From Ruminococcaceae bacterium UBA6845 (lineage in GTDB: Bacteria; Bacillota; Clostridia; Oscillospirales; Acutalibacteraceae): a DNA stretch of 64,000 bases. Below are positions 1 to 8,693 of the stretch, piece after piece. The stretch covers positions 17,391-81,390 of the forward strand of contig DKDP01000028.1 in NCBI GenBank assembly GCA_002449395.1, read 5' to 3'. The notes beneath the pieces were generated by a model. That model worked only from the letters and a program-made list of their open reading frames with translations, had not been told where the DNA came from and did not search any database. Within the stretch, counting starts at the first letter, position 1; each line of letters opens with the position of its first letter. Made by a program: the position numbers and the translations under genes.

Positions 1-350
1 TCCCCTAAAGGGGCGCCCATTACAATTCCTGCTGACTTTAAAATATAATTATGTAATTTGCGTTACCGTTCAGCCTCCCCTTGGATGATTCAAGGGGAGG
101 TGGCTCGAAGAGTCGGTGGGGATAAAGATTGAAGTCTGATAAAGCCTTACTCCCTCAGTCAGCTTTGCTGACAGCGTCTCGCTGCGGCTCGGTCACGCCA
201 CGGCTCTGACAGTCCACCGGACTGTCATTCACTACCGTGTCGACACTGCGCTGCCCCAACGGAGGAGCCCACGCTCAATTCAAGATTTATTAGATTTTTA
301 TAAAACCCCTCAGTCACGGACAAGCCGTGACAGCTCCCCTACATGGGAGC
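1..350. repeat. Intergenic palindromic repeat cluster
   Basis: No gene is visible before 386. The stretch holds several hairpins: CCCCT/AGGGG-type at the very start, cctccccttg/caaggggagg at 74-100, GTCAGC/GCTGAC at 158-172, GACAGTCC/GGACTGTC at 208-226 and GTCACGG/CCGTGAC at 313-331. The phrases 'ccctcagtc' and 'gacagc' recur around the hairpins at 151-175 and 306-334, so at least two diverged copies of one element are present. From memory, similar 'CCCTCAGTCACGG...' elements are dispersed in Oscillospiraceae genomes. They may be non-autonomous mobile repeats or RNA-level elements. The hairpin at 50416-50448 resembles the one at 74-100. Confidence 0.6.
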
Positions 351-385
351 CCGGGATATGTTTCTGCAAACTTTAATTAAACCCG

Positions 386-1216
386 CTATTTCAAATCTTT
401 TCTCTTAAAAGCAATAATTCCGCAGGCGGTGGCGGCAATGAAAATTATTCCGTCGTATACAGCGAGTATGGGCGGATTTTCAACCTCCATATCCGCAAGC
501 TGAAGCATCTGACCCCCGGGCATAAAATCCTGCAAAAACTCATAGATTTCACGCTTCGTTCCGCTGACGTAATTGGGATTCTTTGTCTCGGGCTCTTCAA
601 CGGTCACTCCGTTCTCGATATATGTATAGGCAGGCAGATACTCGGGCTCATTCAGTGACGACGTGATATAAACGCCGAAAAGCAGTAAAATGAATGCAAG
701 CAGGATACAGCCAGCCGCCGTGTGTGCCTTGTTTTGGCAAAGCATTGCGATAAGCACAAACAGTGCGGCAACCGCAGTGATAAGTGCGGCACTCAATCCG
801 ATATACAGGATAACCGTTTTTGCAGGTGAACCGAATCTTCCGTTGAGGAGAAGTCCGAGGCAGACGTGAGGAACCGTATATGCGGCGCACAACACAATCC
901 CTGCCGCAATGCAGACAATCAGGTTGGAAAGATAAATACAAATTCGGCGGTGTCCTGCAATAATTTTATTGCGAATTGTGCCGTTACTGTATTCATTGCC
1001 GACGAAAAGCGACGTCAAAACCGCAAGCAGGATCGGCGCAAGAAAGGCATAGGTGAAAAAGCTGAAAACCAAAGCCCAGGGGACGCCGCTGTGAACGCTG
1101 TCCATATAATGCGCAAAGGGGAGGAGTGCTCCGACGGCAAACATTATAACGGTCAGGAGTAAAAATGTTTTGTCTTTCACAAGTCTGAAAAAATTTGCTT
1201 TCAGGAGCTTACTCAT
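386..1216 (-). CDS. ABC-2 type transporter permease
   Basis: A membrane protein of 276 residues with about six hydrophobic segments (first near residues 20-40, last near 255-270) and a soluble loop around 190-240. This fits permeases of ABC-2 exporters of the BcrB/lantibiotic-immunity kind. The start at 1216 is chosen because GGAGG lies 8 bases upstream; a GTG at 1225 would overlap the ribosome binding site. It overlaps the end of the ATPase gene by 8 bases and is the last gene of a four-gene operon with a TetR regulator. Substrate unknown; peptide antibiotics or other toxic amphiphiles are an inference from the family. Confidence 0.8.
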   Translation of the reverse strand: MSKLLKANFFRLVKDKTFLLLTVIMFAVGALLPFAHYMDSVHSGVPWALVFSFFTYAFLAPILLAVLTSLFVGNEYSNGTIRNKIIAGHRRICIYLSNLIVCIAAGIVLCAAYTVPHVCLGLLLNGRFGSPAKTVILYIGLSAALITAVAALFVLIAMLCQNKAHTAAGCILLAFILLLFGVYITSSLNEPEYLPAYTYIENGVTVEEPETKNPNYVSGTKREIYEFLQDFMPGGQMLQLADMEVENPPILAVYDGIIFIAATACGIIAFKRKDLK

Positions 1217-2126
1217 CTCTCTCACCTCCGACCAGATTCATATAGAAGCTCTCCAGATTTTCATCGTGCTCTTTCATACTGTTGACGATACAGTTCCTTT
1301 CAAGGAGCCCTGTTACGAGCTTTGTGACCTGCACATCGGAGTAAATATTTGCCCGTGTGCCGTCGAGGATTTCATATTCCGCATTCATACCGTCAAGAAC
1401 CTCGGGCAAAGGCTTTGTGTCGTTTACTTCAATACATATGCACTTGCGGCAGTGCAGTTCGAGCTCCTCTGCGCTCATTTCTTTAATCATTTTTCCGCCG
1501 TCGATGAAGCCGTAGTGCGTTGCAAGACGTGAAAGCTCATCAAGAATATGACTTGAAATAAGCACCGTAATGCCACGTTCACGGTTCAGCCTGAGAATCA
1601 GCTCTCTGATTTCAATTATTCCCTGCGGATCAAGTCCGTTGATCGGTTCATCGAGCACCAAAAATTGCGGGTTGCCTGCAAGAGCGATTGCAATTCCCAA
1701 TCTTTGCCGCATACCGAGAGAGAAATTCTTTACCTTTTTCTTTCCTGTGTCCCCCAATCCGACAAGCTCCAACAGCTCGGAGATGTTTTCAACGCCGGAG
1801 GTCCTCAAAATATGGCTTTGCTGTTTCAGATTTTCCTCGGCGGTCATTTCCGAATATATTGCGGGCGATTCAACAACCGCACCCATTTTTCGGCGGCAGG
1901 AAATAATTTTTTTGTCCGTTTTTTTCACGCCGCAGAGAGTATATTCTCCTCCGCTCGGTTCCTGCAAGCCGCAGATCAGGCGGATCAGCGTCGTTTTGCC
2001 TGCACCGTTTCTTCCGACAAAGCCGTAAATCGAGCCTTTCGGTATATGCATTGTCAGTCCGTTCAATGCGCTGAATTTGCGATAGTGTTTAGTCAGCGCA
2101 TTTGTTTCAAGTATGTATTCCGTCAT
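1209..2126 (-). CDS. ABC transporter ATP-binding protein, BcrA-like
   Basis: A 305-residue ATPase. Walker A is GRNGAGKTT (about residues 38-46), the signature is SLGMRQRLG (about 136-144) and Walker B is FLVLDEPINGLDP (about 155-167), followed by the switch histidine in SSHILDEL. The C-terminal 80 residues form the extension usual in BcrA/NatA-type exporters. It pairs with the permease encoded directly downstream, with which it overlaps. It starts two bases after the stop of the DUF998-like gene, so translation is probably coupled. Likely role is driving export of a drug or antimicrobial peptide; the cargo cannot be read from the sequence. Confidence 0.88.
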   Translation of the reverse strand: MTEYILETNALTKHYRKFSALNGLTMHIPKGSIYGFVGRNGAGKTTLIRLICGLQEPSGGEYTLCGVKKTDKKIISCRRKMGAVVESPAIYSEMTAEENLKQQSHILRTSGVENISELLELVGLGDTGKKKVKNFSLGMRQRLGIAIALAGNPQFLVLDEPINGLDPQGIIEIRELILRLNRERGITVLISSHILDELSRLATHYGFIDGGKMIKEMSAEELELHCRKCICIEVNDTKPLPEVLDGMNAEYEILDGTRANIYSDVQVTKLVTGLLERNCIVNSMKEHDENLESFYMNLVGGERDE

Positions 2127-2127
2127 A

Positions 2128-2754
2128 TTATTTTTCCTCTTTTACTGAATATAGATGTACTCCGAGTGCCGCATTGAAGCCCGTTGCGGCAAATACGCTG
2201 AATCGTTCTACAACTCCGAAATAATCAGACGGAACAATCTTCATCCCGAGAGCGCCTACAAGCATCATTCCGAGAGCGATTCCTGCGCATATGCCGTATG
2301 AACGACATTCACGGCTCTTTGCACCTGCGATGATGATAAGCGTCAGCGAAACGATGGAAAGCAGAACAACGAGCACGGTTGCGGCGATATGCATCCTGTC
2401 CTGAAATGTGCCTGCATAGCCGCTGTCGCTGAGCGGAAACATACGGTAACCTACTGCGGATATCCATTCCATTGCCGCAAAGATATATATTCCTGTGCGG
2501 AGCAATTTAGTTTTTTTGCCCTGAATACCGACGCATACAATTGTTGCACAGAGCACCTCGCATACATTATAAAAACTGCTGAGCCGATTCCAGAGTGCAA
2601 GTGACGGAGCATTTGCCGCACTGAGGTCGCTGACTGCCTGAGCCATCCAATTATACCCGGGATATGCAAGCGGTGAGAAAACGACCGCCGCCGTGTAGGA
2701 CAGCAGGCTTACAATACCGAGCAGTCCGAGCTTTTGCAATAAGGATTTTTTCAT
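2128..2754 (-). CDS. DUF998-like integral membrane protein
   Basis: A 208-residue protein with about six hydrophobic helices. The motif PGYNWMAQAVSDLSA (about residues 32-46) and the RMHIAAT stretch near the middle match the DUF998 family as I remember it, whose biochemical role is not established. Its ATG overlaps the stop of the TetR gene (ATGA), and the ABC ATPase follows after one base, so it belongs to the same operon. It could be an accessory to the ABC exporter or an independent membrane stress protein. Confidence 0.7.
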   Translation of the reverse strand: MKKSLLQKLGLLGIVSLLSYTAAVVFSPLAYPGYNWMAQAVSDLSAANAPSLALWNRLSSFYNVCEVLCATIVCVGIQGKKTKLLRTGIYIFAAMEWISAVGYRMFPLSDSGYAGTFQDRMHIAATVLVVLLSIVSLTLIIIAGAKSRECRSYGICAGIALGMMLVGALGMKIVPSDYFGVVERFSVFAATGFNAALGVHLYSVKEEK

Positions 2755-3389
2755 TTATTATCGCTCCTCAAAACATTGAATTTACGGAAGAAAAGCCGAA
2801 CGTGATTGTCTAATTTTTTAAGACACTCCGTTTCTCTCTCGGGCTGGCGGTCGCAGACGCCGATCAGCGCTATAACGGGGGAGACGTACATTATCGCAAG
2901 CGTTTCGGGATCCTCATCGGCAATTATTCCCGCTGCAATCAGGCTGCGAAATATTTCACTGTGATATGCGGTGATCCGCTCAACATAACGCTGAGAATAC
3001 AGCTCGGCAAGTTCCAAGGAACGAAATTGCTCAATCGTCAGCATTTTTCGGAAGCGGCTGATTGTTTCGTTGTGAAGTGAGTAAAGAAAAATCTGCCGAA
3101 CCTTTTGGCAGAGCGCATCCTCGTCAATCTCCTCAAAGAGGGATATATCCCGGCTGACATCCTGCACGTGTATGTTAATTTTATCCGTGTCGTGCTCATA
3201 AAGTGCCGATGTGCTTTCAACGATTGCGTCGAAAATCGCACGCTTGCTCGGAAAGTGGTTGTATAAGGACGGAGCCTTTATGCCCACTGCCTTTGCTATT
3301 TCTCCGACGCTTACGGCGTCGTATCCGTTTAATGAAAAAAGCTCCAAAGCCTTGTCGAGAATTTTCTGTTTTGTATCTTCCTGTTTCAT
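2751..3389 (-). CDS. TetR/AcrR family transcriptional regulator
   Basis: A 212-residue regulator. The N-terminal helix-turn-helix is clear: QKILDKALELFSLNGYD followed by SVGEIAKAVGIKAPSLYNHF (about residues 9-45), with the typical YxHFxxK end. The rest is a helical ligand-binding and dimerisation domain. The start at 3389 is chosen because GGAGG sits five bases upstream; the longer reading frame would begin inside the ribosome binding site. It is the first gene of the operon with the membrane protein and ABC exporter. A perfect palindrome between its promoter and start indicates autorepression relieved by an unknown ligand. Confidence 0.9.
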   Translation of the reverse strand: MKQEDTKQKILDKALELFSLNGYDAVSVGEIAKAVGIKAPSLYNHFPSKRAIFDAIVESTSALYEHDTDKINIHVQDVSRDISLFEEIDEDALCQKVRQIFLYSLHNETISRFRKMLTIEQFRSLELAELYSQRYVERITAYHSEIFRSLIAAGIIADEDPETLAIMYVSPVIALIGVCDRQPERETECLKKLDNHVRLFFRKFNVLRSDNK

Positions 3390-3401
3390 AATTGCCTCCA
3401 C

Positions 3402-3421
3402 TAACTAACGTTCGTTAGTTA
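3402..3421 (-). promoter_or_regulatory. TetR operator palindrome
   Basis: Two perfect 9-base arms, TAACTAACG and CGTTAGTTA, are separated by two bases. The site lies directly after the -10 box of the TetR operon and before the regulator's start codon. This is the position and form expected for autorepression by a TetR dimer. Confidence 0.85.
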
Positions 3422-3422
3422 A

Positions 3423-3450
3423 ATTATAACTCCGTTTTTAAATTTGTCAA
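3423..3450 (-). promoter_or_regulatory. Promoter of the TetR/ABC exporter operon
   Basis: On the minus strand TTGACA (3445-3450) and TATAAT (3423-3428) are separated by 16 bases. Both hexamers match the sigma-A consensus perfectly, so the operon is probably strongly expressed once the adjacent operator is free. Confidence 0.85.
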
Positions 3451-3520
3451 CGGTTAATTCAATTTTTGTCGGGAAAATTTTCTTTGAGATAGGATTAATT
3501 TGGAGCAGAGTAGAATTATA

Positions 3521-3548
3521 TTGACTTTTGCAACAAAAGTGCTATAAT
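3521..3548 (+). promoter_or_regulatory. Promoter of tRNA-Leu(UAG)
   Basis: TTGACT at 3521-3526 and TATAAT at 3543-3548 with a 16-base spacer, ending 12 bases before the tRNA. Confidence 0.8.
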
Positions 3549-3560
3549 AGCACCGTATTT

Positions 3561-3645
3561 GCGGATATGGTGGAATTGGCAGACACGTTGGATTTAGGAT
3601 CCAATATCGCAAGATGTGCAGGTTCAAGTCCTGTTATCCGCACCA
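3561..3645 (+). tRNA. tRNA-Leu (anticodon UAG)
   Basis: A class II tRNA with a long variable arm. The acceptor stem GCGGATA pairs with TATCCGC, the anticodon stem TTGGA/TCCAA encloses loop TTTAGGA with TAG at 3595-3597, and the T arm carries GGTTCAAGTCC. The CCA end is encoded (3643-3645). It reads CUN leucine codons, mainly CUA. Confidence 0.97.
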
Positions 3646-3650
3646 TTTTG

Positions 3651-3681
3651 GGTGCAGAGATATTCTGTGCCTACTTTTTTT
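3651..3681 (+). terminator. Intrinsic terminator after tRNA-Leu
   Basis: Stem GGTGCAGA/TCTGTGCC with two G-U pairs and a five-base loop, followed two bases later by an eight-T run. Confidence 0.75.
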
Positions 3682-3738
3682 GAAAATTATTTGTTGAATT
3701 ATACATAAATACACAGTTGCAATTGTTCAAAAAAACTA

Positions 3739-3767
3739 TTGACAATTATATTAAACAAATATAAAAT
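3739..3767 (+). promoter_or_regulatory. Promoter of the K+ uptake operon
   Basis: TTGACA at 3739-3744 and TAAAAT at 3762-3767 with a 17-base spacer. The short leader after it contains a small hairpin, TTCAGC/GCTGAA, just before the ribosome binding site at 3796-3803. I see no c-di-AMP riboswitch. Confidence 0.75.
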
Positions 3768-3805
3768 CGTACTTGGATTCAGCTTCGTTTTGCTGAAAGG
3801 AGGTT

Positions 3806-5176
3806 GTGATTCGACTTTGCCGTTTCACATTAATTAAAATGTTTCACAACATTCGTTTTAAAAAACATTTAACAACTTTTCAAAGCATTTTTTTAGGCTT
3901 TTTTTCAATAATTCTTATTGGCTCACTACTGTTAATGCTCCCGATTTCATCGGTAACGGGTAAAGTAACTCCGTTTAATGAGTCACTTTTTACCGCAACT
4001 TCGGCTGTGTGTGTAACCGGCCTTGTGGTTCAGGACACCGGAAGTTACTGGTCAGCTTTTGGACAGGCTATAATTCTTCTTCTTATTCAAATAGGCGGTC
4101 TCGGTGTCGTTACTGTTGCGGCATCGTTTGCATTGCTTTCGGGACGAAAAATTTCATTAATGCAGAGATGCACAATGCAGGAGGCAATTGCGGCGCCGAA
4201 AGTCGGAGGAATAGTTCGACTTACGGGGTTTATTTTAAAAGCCACGCTTATTTTTGAATTGAGCGGCGCAGTTATAATGATGCCGGTTTTCTGCAAAAAT
4301 TTCGGAATAAAGGGAATTTGGCTTGCCGTTTTTCATTCTGTCTCGGCTTTTTGTAACGCAGGCTTTGATATTCTCGGATCGGATGATTCAAAATATGTTT
4401 CCCTGATGCAGTATTCAGACTGCATTTCAGTTAACCTTGCTGTGATTGCTCTTATTATAATCGGTGGCATAGGTTTTTTGACATGGGAAGATATTTACAC
4501 AAACAAGTTTCACGTTAAAAGATACCGTATGCAAAGTAAGGTAATTCTTGTAACCTCTGCGATACTTGTTTTTGTCCCGGCACTGTACTTTTTCTTTTTT
4601 GATTTGACAGATCTTCCTTTGAAAGAAAGAACTCTTGCGTCAATTTTTCAGTCGGTTACGACGAGAACAGCAGGATTTAACACTGTTGATTTAACAACTT
4701 TGAAAACCCCATCCGTGGCAATTATGATTGCTCTTATGATTATAGGCGGTTCTCCGGGATCGACAGCAGGCGGAATAAAGACGACAACCGTTGCGGTTCT
4801 CTTTGCAAATGCGTGGGCAACGTTCGGCAGAAAGGATTCGGCGCATTTTTTCAAAAGACGAATCGACAATCAAATTGTGAAGAATGCCTCAACGATATTA
4901 TTGCTTTATTTTGTGCTTTCCTTTTTCGGAGCAATTGCAATCAGCACGGCGGAAAAGCTGCCGTTTTCTCAGTGCCTTTTTGAAACTGCATCGGCAGTCG
5001 GAACCGTTGGATTGACTTTAGGAATTACTCCGGGGCTTGGACTTTTCTCGCAAATGATATTGATTATCTTAATGTTTTGCGGCAGGGTCGGAGGATTGAC
5101 TCTTATTTATGCCGCAATATCAAACATAAATAAGAATATGTCAAAATATCCTTTGGAACGGATTACCGTAGGTTAA
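3806..5176 (+). CDS. ktrB: KtrB/TrkH-type K+ channel subunit
   Basis: A 456-residue ion-conducting subunit of a Ktr/Trk potassium transporter, built of four M1-P-M2 repeats. The four selectivity-filter regions can be seen: SAVCVTGLVV (about 70), SAFCNAGFDI (about 185), TTRTAGFNT (about 287) and ASAVGTVGLTL (about 398). The start is uncertain. AAAGGAGG at 3796-3803 is only two bases from the GTG at 3806, and the next ATG is at 3839; a non-standard ATT at 3809 would fit the spacing better. It is followed by the regulatory subunit KtrA after 15 bases, so the pair forms one Ktr-like system at the cytoplasmic membrane. Confidence 0.9.
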   Translation: MIRLCRFTLIKMFHNIRFKKHLTTFQSIFLGFFSIILIGSLLLMLPISSVTGKVTPFNESLFTATSAVCVTGLVVQDTGSYWSAFGQAIILLLIQIGGLGVVTVAASFALLSGRKISLMQRCTMQEAIAAPKVGGIVRLTGFILKATLIFELSGAVIMMPVFCKNFGIKGIWLAVFHSVSAFCNAGFDILGSDDSKYVSLMQYSDCISVNLAVIALIIIGGIGFLTWEDIYTNKFHVKRYRMQSKVILVTSAILVFVPALYFFFFDLTDLPLKERTLASIFQSVTTRTAGFNTVDLTTLKTPSVAIMIALMIIGGSPGSTAGGIKTTTVAVLFANAWATFGRKDSAHFFKRRIDNQIVKNASTILLLYFVLSFFGAIAISTAEKLPFSQCLFETASAVGTVGLTLGITPGLGLFSQMILIILMFCGRVGGLTLIYAAISNINKNMSKYPLERITVG

Positions 5177-5191
5177 AGGAGGATTTTTAAG

Positions 5192-5839
5192 ATGAAAAAC
5201 ATTTTACTCATAGGTCTCGGACGATTTGGAAAACATATGGCGATGGATCTTAATCGACTCGGTCATCAGGTTATGGCGGTTGATTTGGACGAGGACAGAA
5301 TTAATGAGATTCTTCCGTATGTTACAAATGCACAGATTGGCGACAGCACAAATGAAGAATTTATAAGGTCGCTTGGAGTAAATAATTATGACCTTTGCAT
5401 TGTGGCAATCGGAAATAACTTTCAGAACTCTCTCGAAACAACATCATTATTAAAAGAAATAGGTGCTAAAAAAGTTGTATCACGTGCCGAAAGAGATGTA
5501 CAGGCAAAATTTTTACTCAGAAACGGTGCGGATAGCGTTGTCTATCCCGAAAAGCAGGTTGCGGAATGGGCGGCAATTCGTTTTACCGCTGATAATATTC
5601 TCGATTTCATTGAGGTGGATAATTCTCATGCAATCTGTGAAGTTAATGTGCCTGCGTCATGGGACGGAAAGACCGTAGGCCAAATTGATGTTCGGCGTAA
5701 ATACAACCTTAACATCATTGGAATCAAAAGAAACAATGACATTGATATGGCAATTTCCTCCGAGACAGTAATTAATAGAGATGCAACTCTTCTTGTTCTT
5801 GGAGATTACAAAGCATTGCAGAAGTGCTTTCAGATATAA
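5192..5839 (+). CDS. ktrA: KtrA-type RCK regulatory subunit
   Basis: A 215-residue cytosolic protein with an N-terminal RCK/Rossmann domain (GLGRFGKHMAMDL, residues 7-19, then an acidic residue ending strand 2, VDLDED) and a C-terminal RCK_C domain from about residue 135. Length and domain order match KtrA, which forms an octameric ring gating KtrB in response to ATP/ADP. In this family RCK_C domains often bind c-di-AMP, which I cannot confirm here. It lies directly after ktrB with an AAAGGAGG site and precedes a second, unrelated-length Trk gene pair. Confidence 0.9.
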   Translation: MKNILLIGLGRFGKHMAMDLNRLGHQVMAVDLDEDRINEILPYVTNAQIGDSTNEEFIRSLGVNNYDLCIVAIGNNFQNSLETTSLLKEIGAKKVVSRAERDVQAKFLLRNGADSVVYPEKQVAEWAAIRFTADNILDFIEVDNSHAICEVNVPASWDGKTVGQIDVRRKYNLNIIGIKRNNDIDMAISSETVINRDATLLVLGDYKALQKCFQI

Positions 5840-5867
5840 TCTCAATTAAAATGAAAGGCGGAATTAT

Positions 5868-7229
5868 GTGAAAATTATAGTTGTCGGAATCGGTAAGGTA
5901 GGCTATACCGTGGCAGATCAGCTTTCTGACGAAATGCACGATGTTACCATTGTTGACACAAATGAAAAGGTCCTTAATGCAGTTTTGAATAATCTTGACG
6001 TAATTGCCGTGCACGGCAACGGTGCATCTCGAACTGTTCTTACCGAAGCCGGCGTTGAAGAAAGCGACCTTGTTATTGCTCTTACGGGCAGTGATGAAAT
6101 TAACCTGCTCTGCTGTCTGCTTGCTACGAAGCTCGGCGCAAGCGGTACAATAGCCCGTGTAAGAAATCACGAATATTATGAAGATATCAGACTGATCAAA
6201 GACAGTCTGGGCCTTTCGATGGTGATTAATCCCGAGAAAGAGGCGGCGGAGGAGATTCTGCGTATTCTCAAATATCCGTCAGCTAAAAATATTGATACAT
6301 TCGCAAAGGGAAAGATCAATATTGTCAGCTTTACCGCAACAAGCAATTGCACGCTCTGCGGCAAGGCGGTAAAGGATTCATTCTCAGGCCTCAAGGCGAG
6401 GGCACTTGCCTGTGCTGTTGAGAGAGAAAACAAAATTTTTATCCCGTTCGGTGATTCTGTTATTGAAGAAAATGATATTGTTGCGGTTCTTGTTGCACCC
6501 GATGAGATTCCGATATTCTTTAAAGAAATCGGTTTGCCGGTTAACTCCGTGAAAAAGACAATGATCATCGGCGGCGGTAAAATCGGACATTATCTTGCTA
6601 ACGAAATGTGCCGGCTTAATATGGATACTACGATCGTTGAAAGCAATCCAAAGACGGCAGAGGAGCTCAGCTTTCTGCTTCCGAAAGCAAATATCATTTG
6701 CGGCGACGGTACAAACCGTGCGCTCCTGATGGAAGAGGGACTGCGTGATGCGAGCGCAATATGCTGTCTGACAGGCTTTGATGAGGAGAATCTTATTCTT
6801 TCGCTCTTCGCAAAGAAGGTTGTACCGAACATAAAGACGATCGCAAAGATTAACAGAACTGCTTTCAACGAGGTTGTTCGCTCGCTTGACATCGGCAGTG
6901 TTATTTACCCGAAGTTTATCACTTCAAGCCAGATACTTCAGCACGTCCGTGCAAAGAAAAACAACATCGGAAGCAATGTTGAAACGCTTTATAAAATAAT
7001 TGACAACAAGGTTGAGGCGCTCGAATTTCACGTCAGTGAGGAGAGCGATATTGTTAACACTTCTCTTGAGGATTTGGTTCTTCACAAAAATGTTATAATA
7101 GGTTCAATCAACCGAAAGGGCAATGTTTTTATTCCCCGAGGCAAGGATACTCTTCAGGTCGGCGATTCGGTTGTTGTCGTAACAACGATCAGAGGTCTTT
7201 CTGATCTTGATGACATTATGAAGGATTAA
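5868..7229 (+). CDS. trkA: Trk system NAD-binding protein TrkA
   Basis: A 453-residue protein with two complete RCK modules: VVGIGKVGYTVADQL (residues 4-18) and MIIGGGKIGHYLANEM (about 231-246), each followed by an RCK_C domain. Double-module length is typical of TrkA, in contrast to the single-module KtrA upstream. It starts with GTG seven bases after AAAGGCGG. The stop is four bases before the trkH ATG, so the two are translated together. It gates the TrkH channel by nucleotide binding on the cytosolic face. Confidence 0.92.
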   Translation: MKIIVVGIGKVGYTVADQLSDEMHDVTIVDTNEKVLNAVLNNLDVIAVHGNGASRTVLTEAGVEESDLVIALTGSDEINLLCCLLATKLGASGTIARVRNHEYYEDIRLIKDSLGLSMVINPEKEAAEEILRILKYPSAKNIDTFAKGKINIVSFTATSNCTLCGKAVKDSFSGLKARALACAVERENKIFIPFGDSVIEENDIVAVLVAPDEIPIFFKEIGLPVNSVKKTMIIGGGKIGHYLANEMCRLNMDTTIVESNPKTAEELSFLLPKANIICGDGTNRALLMEEGLRDASAICCLTGFDEENLILSLFAKKVVPNIKTIAKINRTAFNEVVRSLDIGSVIYPKFITSSQILQHVRAKKNNIGSNVETLYKIIDNKVEALEFHVSEESDIVNTSLEDLVLHKNVIIGSINRKGNVFIPRGKDTLQVGDSVVVVTTIRGLSDLDDIMKD

Positions 7230-7233
7230 AGCT

Positions 7234-8685
7234 ATGAACAAGAAAATGATAACCTATGTTTTGGGTATTTTGCTTATCACCGAGGGTGCGCTTTTGCTTT
7301 TCCCGACGCTGATCGGACTTTATTACAAGGAGAATGTCGCTCCGTTCCTTATAACAATCGGAGCCACCGTGCTGTCGGGATTTGTTATGACCCGCTTTAA
7401 GCCGCAGGATAAAACGATTGTGTCGATGGACGGCTTTGCTATTGTTTCTCTCGGCTGGGTTTTGATCAGTCTTTTCGGAGCGCTTCCGTTTTTCCTGAGC
7501 AGGGAGATTCCGAGCTATCTCGACGCAGTGTTTGAGGTGGTCTCGGGATTCACCACAACGGGATCGAGTATACTTACCGATGTTGAGGCGCTCAGCAAAG
7601 AGATGCTTTTCTGGCGCAGCTTCACGCACTGGATAGGCGGTATGGGTGCGCTTGCATTTATTATGGCTATTCTTCCGCTTGCAAAGGGCGGCGGAAATCT
7701 TCAGCTTATGCGCGCCGAAAGCCCGGGACCCGACGTTGAAAAGCTCGTTCCGAAATCAAAAAGTACAGCAAGAATCCTTTACGGAATTTATGTTATCCTT
7801 ACCGTTGTCGAGGTTCTTCTGCTCAGATGCGGCGGTCTTACGTTCTTCGAAAGCGTAACGCTCAGCTTCGGCACGGCGGGTACAGGAGGCTTCGGTATCG
7901 TCAATTCAAGCATCGCCGATTACAGTCTGTATACACAGATCGTTATCGGAGTGTTTATGACCCTTTTCGGCATTAACTTTAACTTCTATTTCCTGCTCTT
8001 CTGCGGAAAGCTGAAATCGGCTTTCAGAAATGTTGAGGTTAAATCATATCTCGGAATAATGGGAACCGCAATAATTCTCATTGCCATTAACATAAGGCAT
8101 ATGTTCGGCTCATTCTTTGAGGCTTTGCACCAGTCGGCTTTCCAGGTCAGCTCGGTTATGACGACCACGGGCTTTGCAACTACGGACTTTGACAAGTGGC
8201 CTGAATTCAGCAGGACGGTAATGCTTATCGTTATGTGCGTTGGCGCCTGCGCAGGCAGTACGGGCGGCGGATTTAAGGTTTCACGAATTATAATCCTTGC
8301 AAAATCCGCCAAGCGTGAGCTTAAGCGGCTCGCCCATCCGAGAAGCGTCAGCGTTATCACGATGGACGGCAAGAGAGTCAGCGATGAGGTAGTTACGGGC
8401 ACTAACGTATTTTTCTTCATTTATGTTGTGATTTTTGTCGTTTCTCTGCTCATCGTTTCAACCGACAAGCAGGATATGGTTACAAATATATCCGGTGTTA
8501 TCGCAACGCTTAACAATATCGGTCCCGGACTCGGAAAGGTCGGACCGACCGGTAATTTCTCGGTATTCAGCTGGTATTCAAAGGTTGTTTTTATTTTGGA
8601 TATGCTTCTCGGAAGACTTGAGATTTTCCCGTTCCTTATGCTTTTTGTGCCGACATTATCGGGACATAAAAAGGTCAGAAGATAA
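7234..8685 (+). CDS. trkH: Trk system K+ channel subunit TrkH
   Basis: A 483-residue membrane protein with the TrkH fold. Filter regions are SGFTTTGSSI (about 99), TAGTGGFGI (about 216), MTTTGFATT (about 311) and a fourth, degenerate one around NNIGPGLGKVGP (about 430). The motif HWIGGMGAL (about 131) is typical of TrkH. It is longer than the KtrB-like protein at the head of the operon and pairs with the double-module TrkA directly upstream. Two different K+ uptake systems in one transcript is an uncommon layout and may give high- and low-affinity uptake from one promoter. Confidence 0.92.
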   Translation: MNKKMITYVLGILLITEGALLLFPTLIGLYYKENVAPFLITIGATVLSGFVMTRFKPQDKTIVSMDGFAIVSLGWVLISLFGALPFFLSREIPSYLDAVFEVVSGFTTTGSSILTDVEALSKEMLFWRSFTHWIGGMGALAFIMAILPLAKGGGNLQLMRAESPGPDVEKLVPKSKSTARILYGIYVILTVVEVLLLRCGGLTFFESVTLSFGTAGTGGFGIVNSSIADYSLYTQIVIGVFMTLFGINFNFYFLLFCGKLKSAFRNVEVKSYLGIMGTAIILIAINIRHMFGSFFEALHQSAFQVSSVMTTTGFATTDFDKWPEFSRTVMLIVMCVGACAGSTGGGFKVSRIIILAKSAKRELKRLAHPRSVSVITMDGKRVSDEVVTGTNVFFFIYVVIFVVSLLIVSTDKQDMVTNISGVIATLNNIGPGLGKVGPTGNFSVFSWYSKVVFILDMLLGRLEIFPFLMLFVPTLSGHKKVRR

Positions 8686-8693
8686 AATAAAAT

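Noticed and set aside
3739..3805. Possible c-di-AMP riboswitch before the K+ uptake operon
   Set aside because: The leader from promoter to start is under 50 bases, too short for the ydaO-type fold; only a small hairpin is present.
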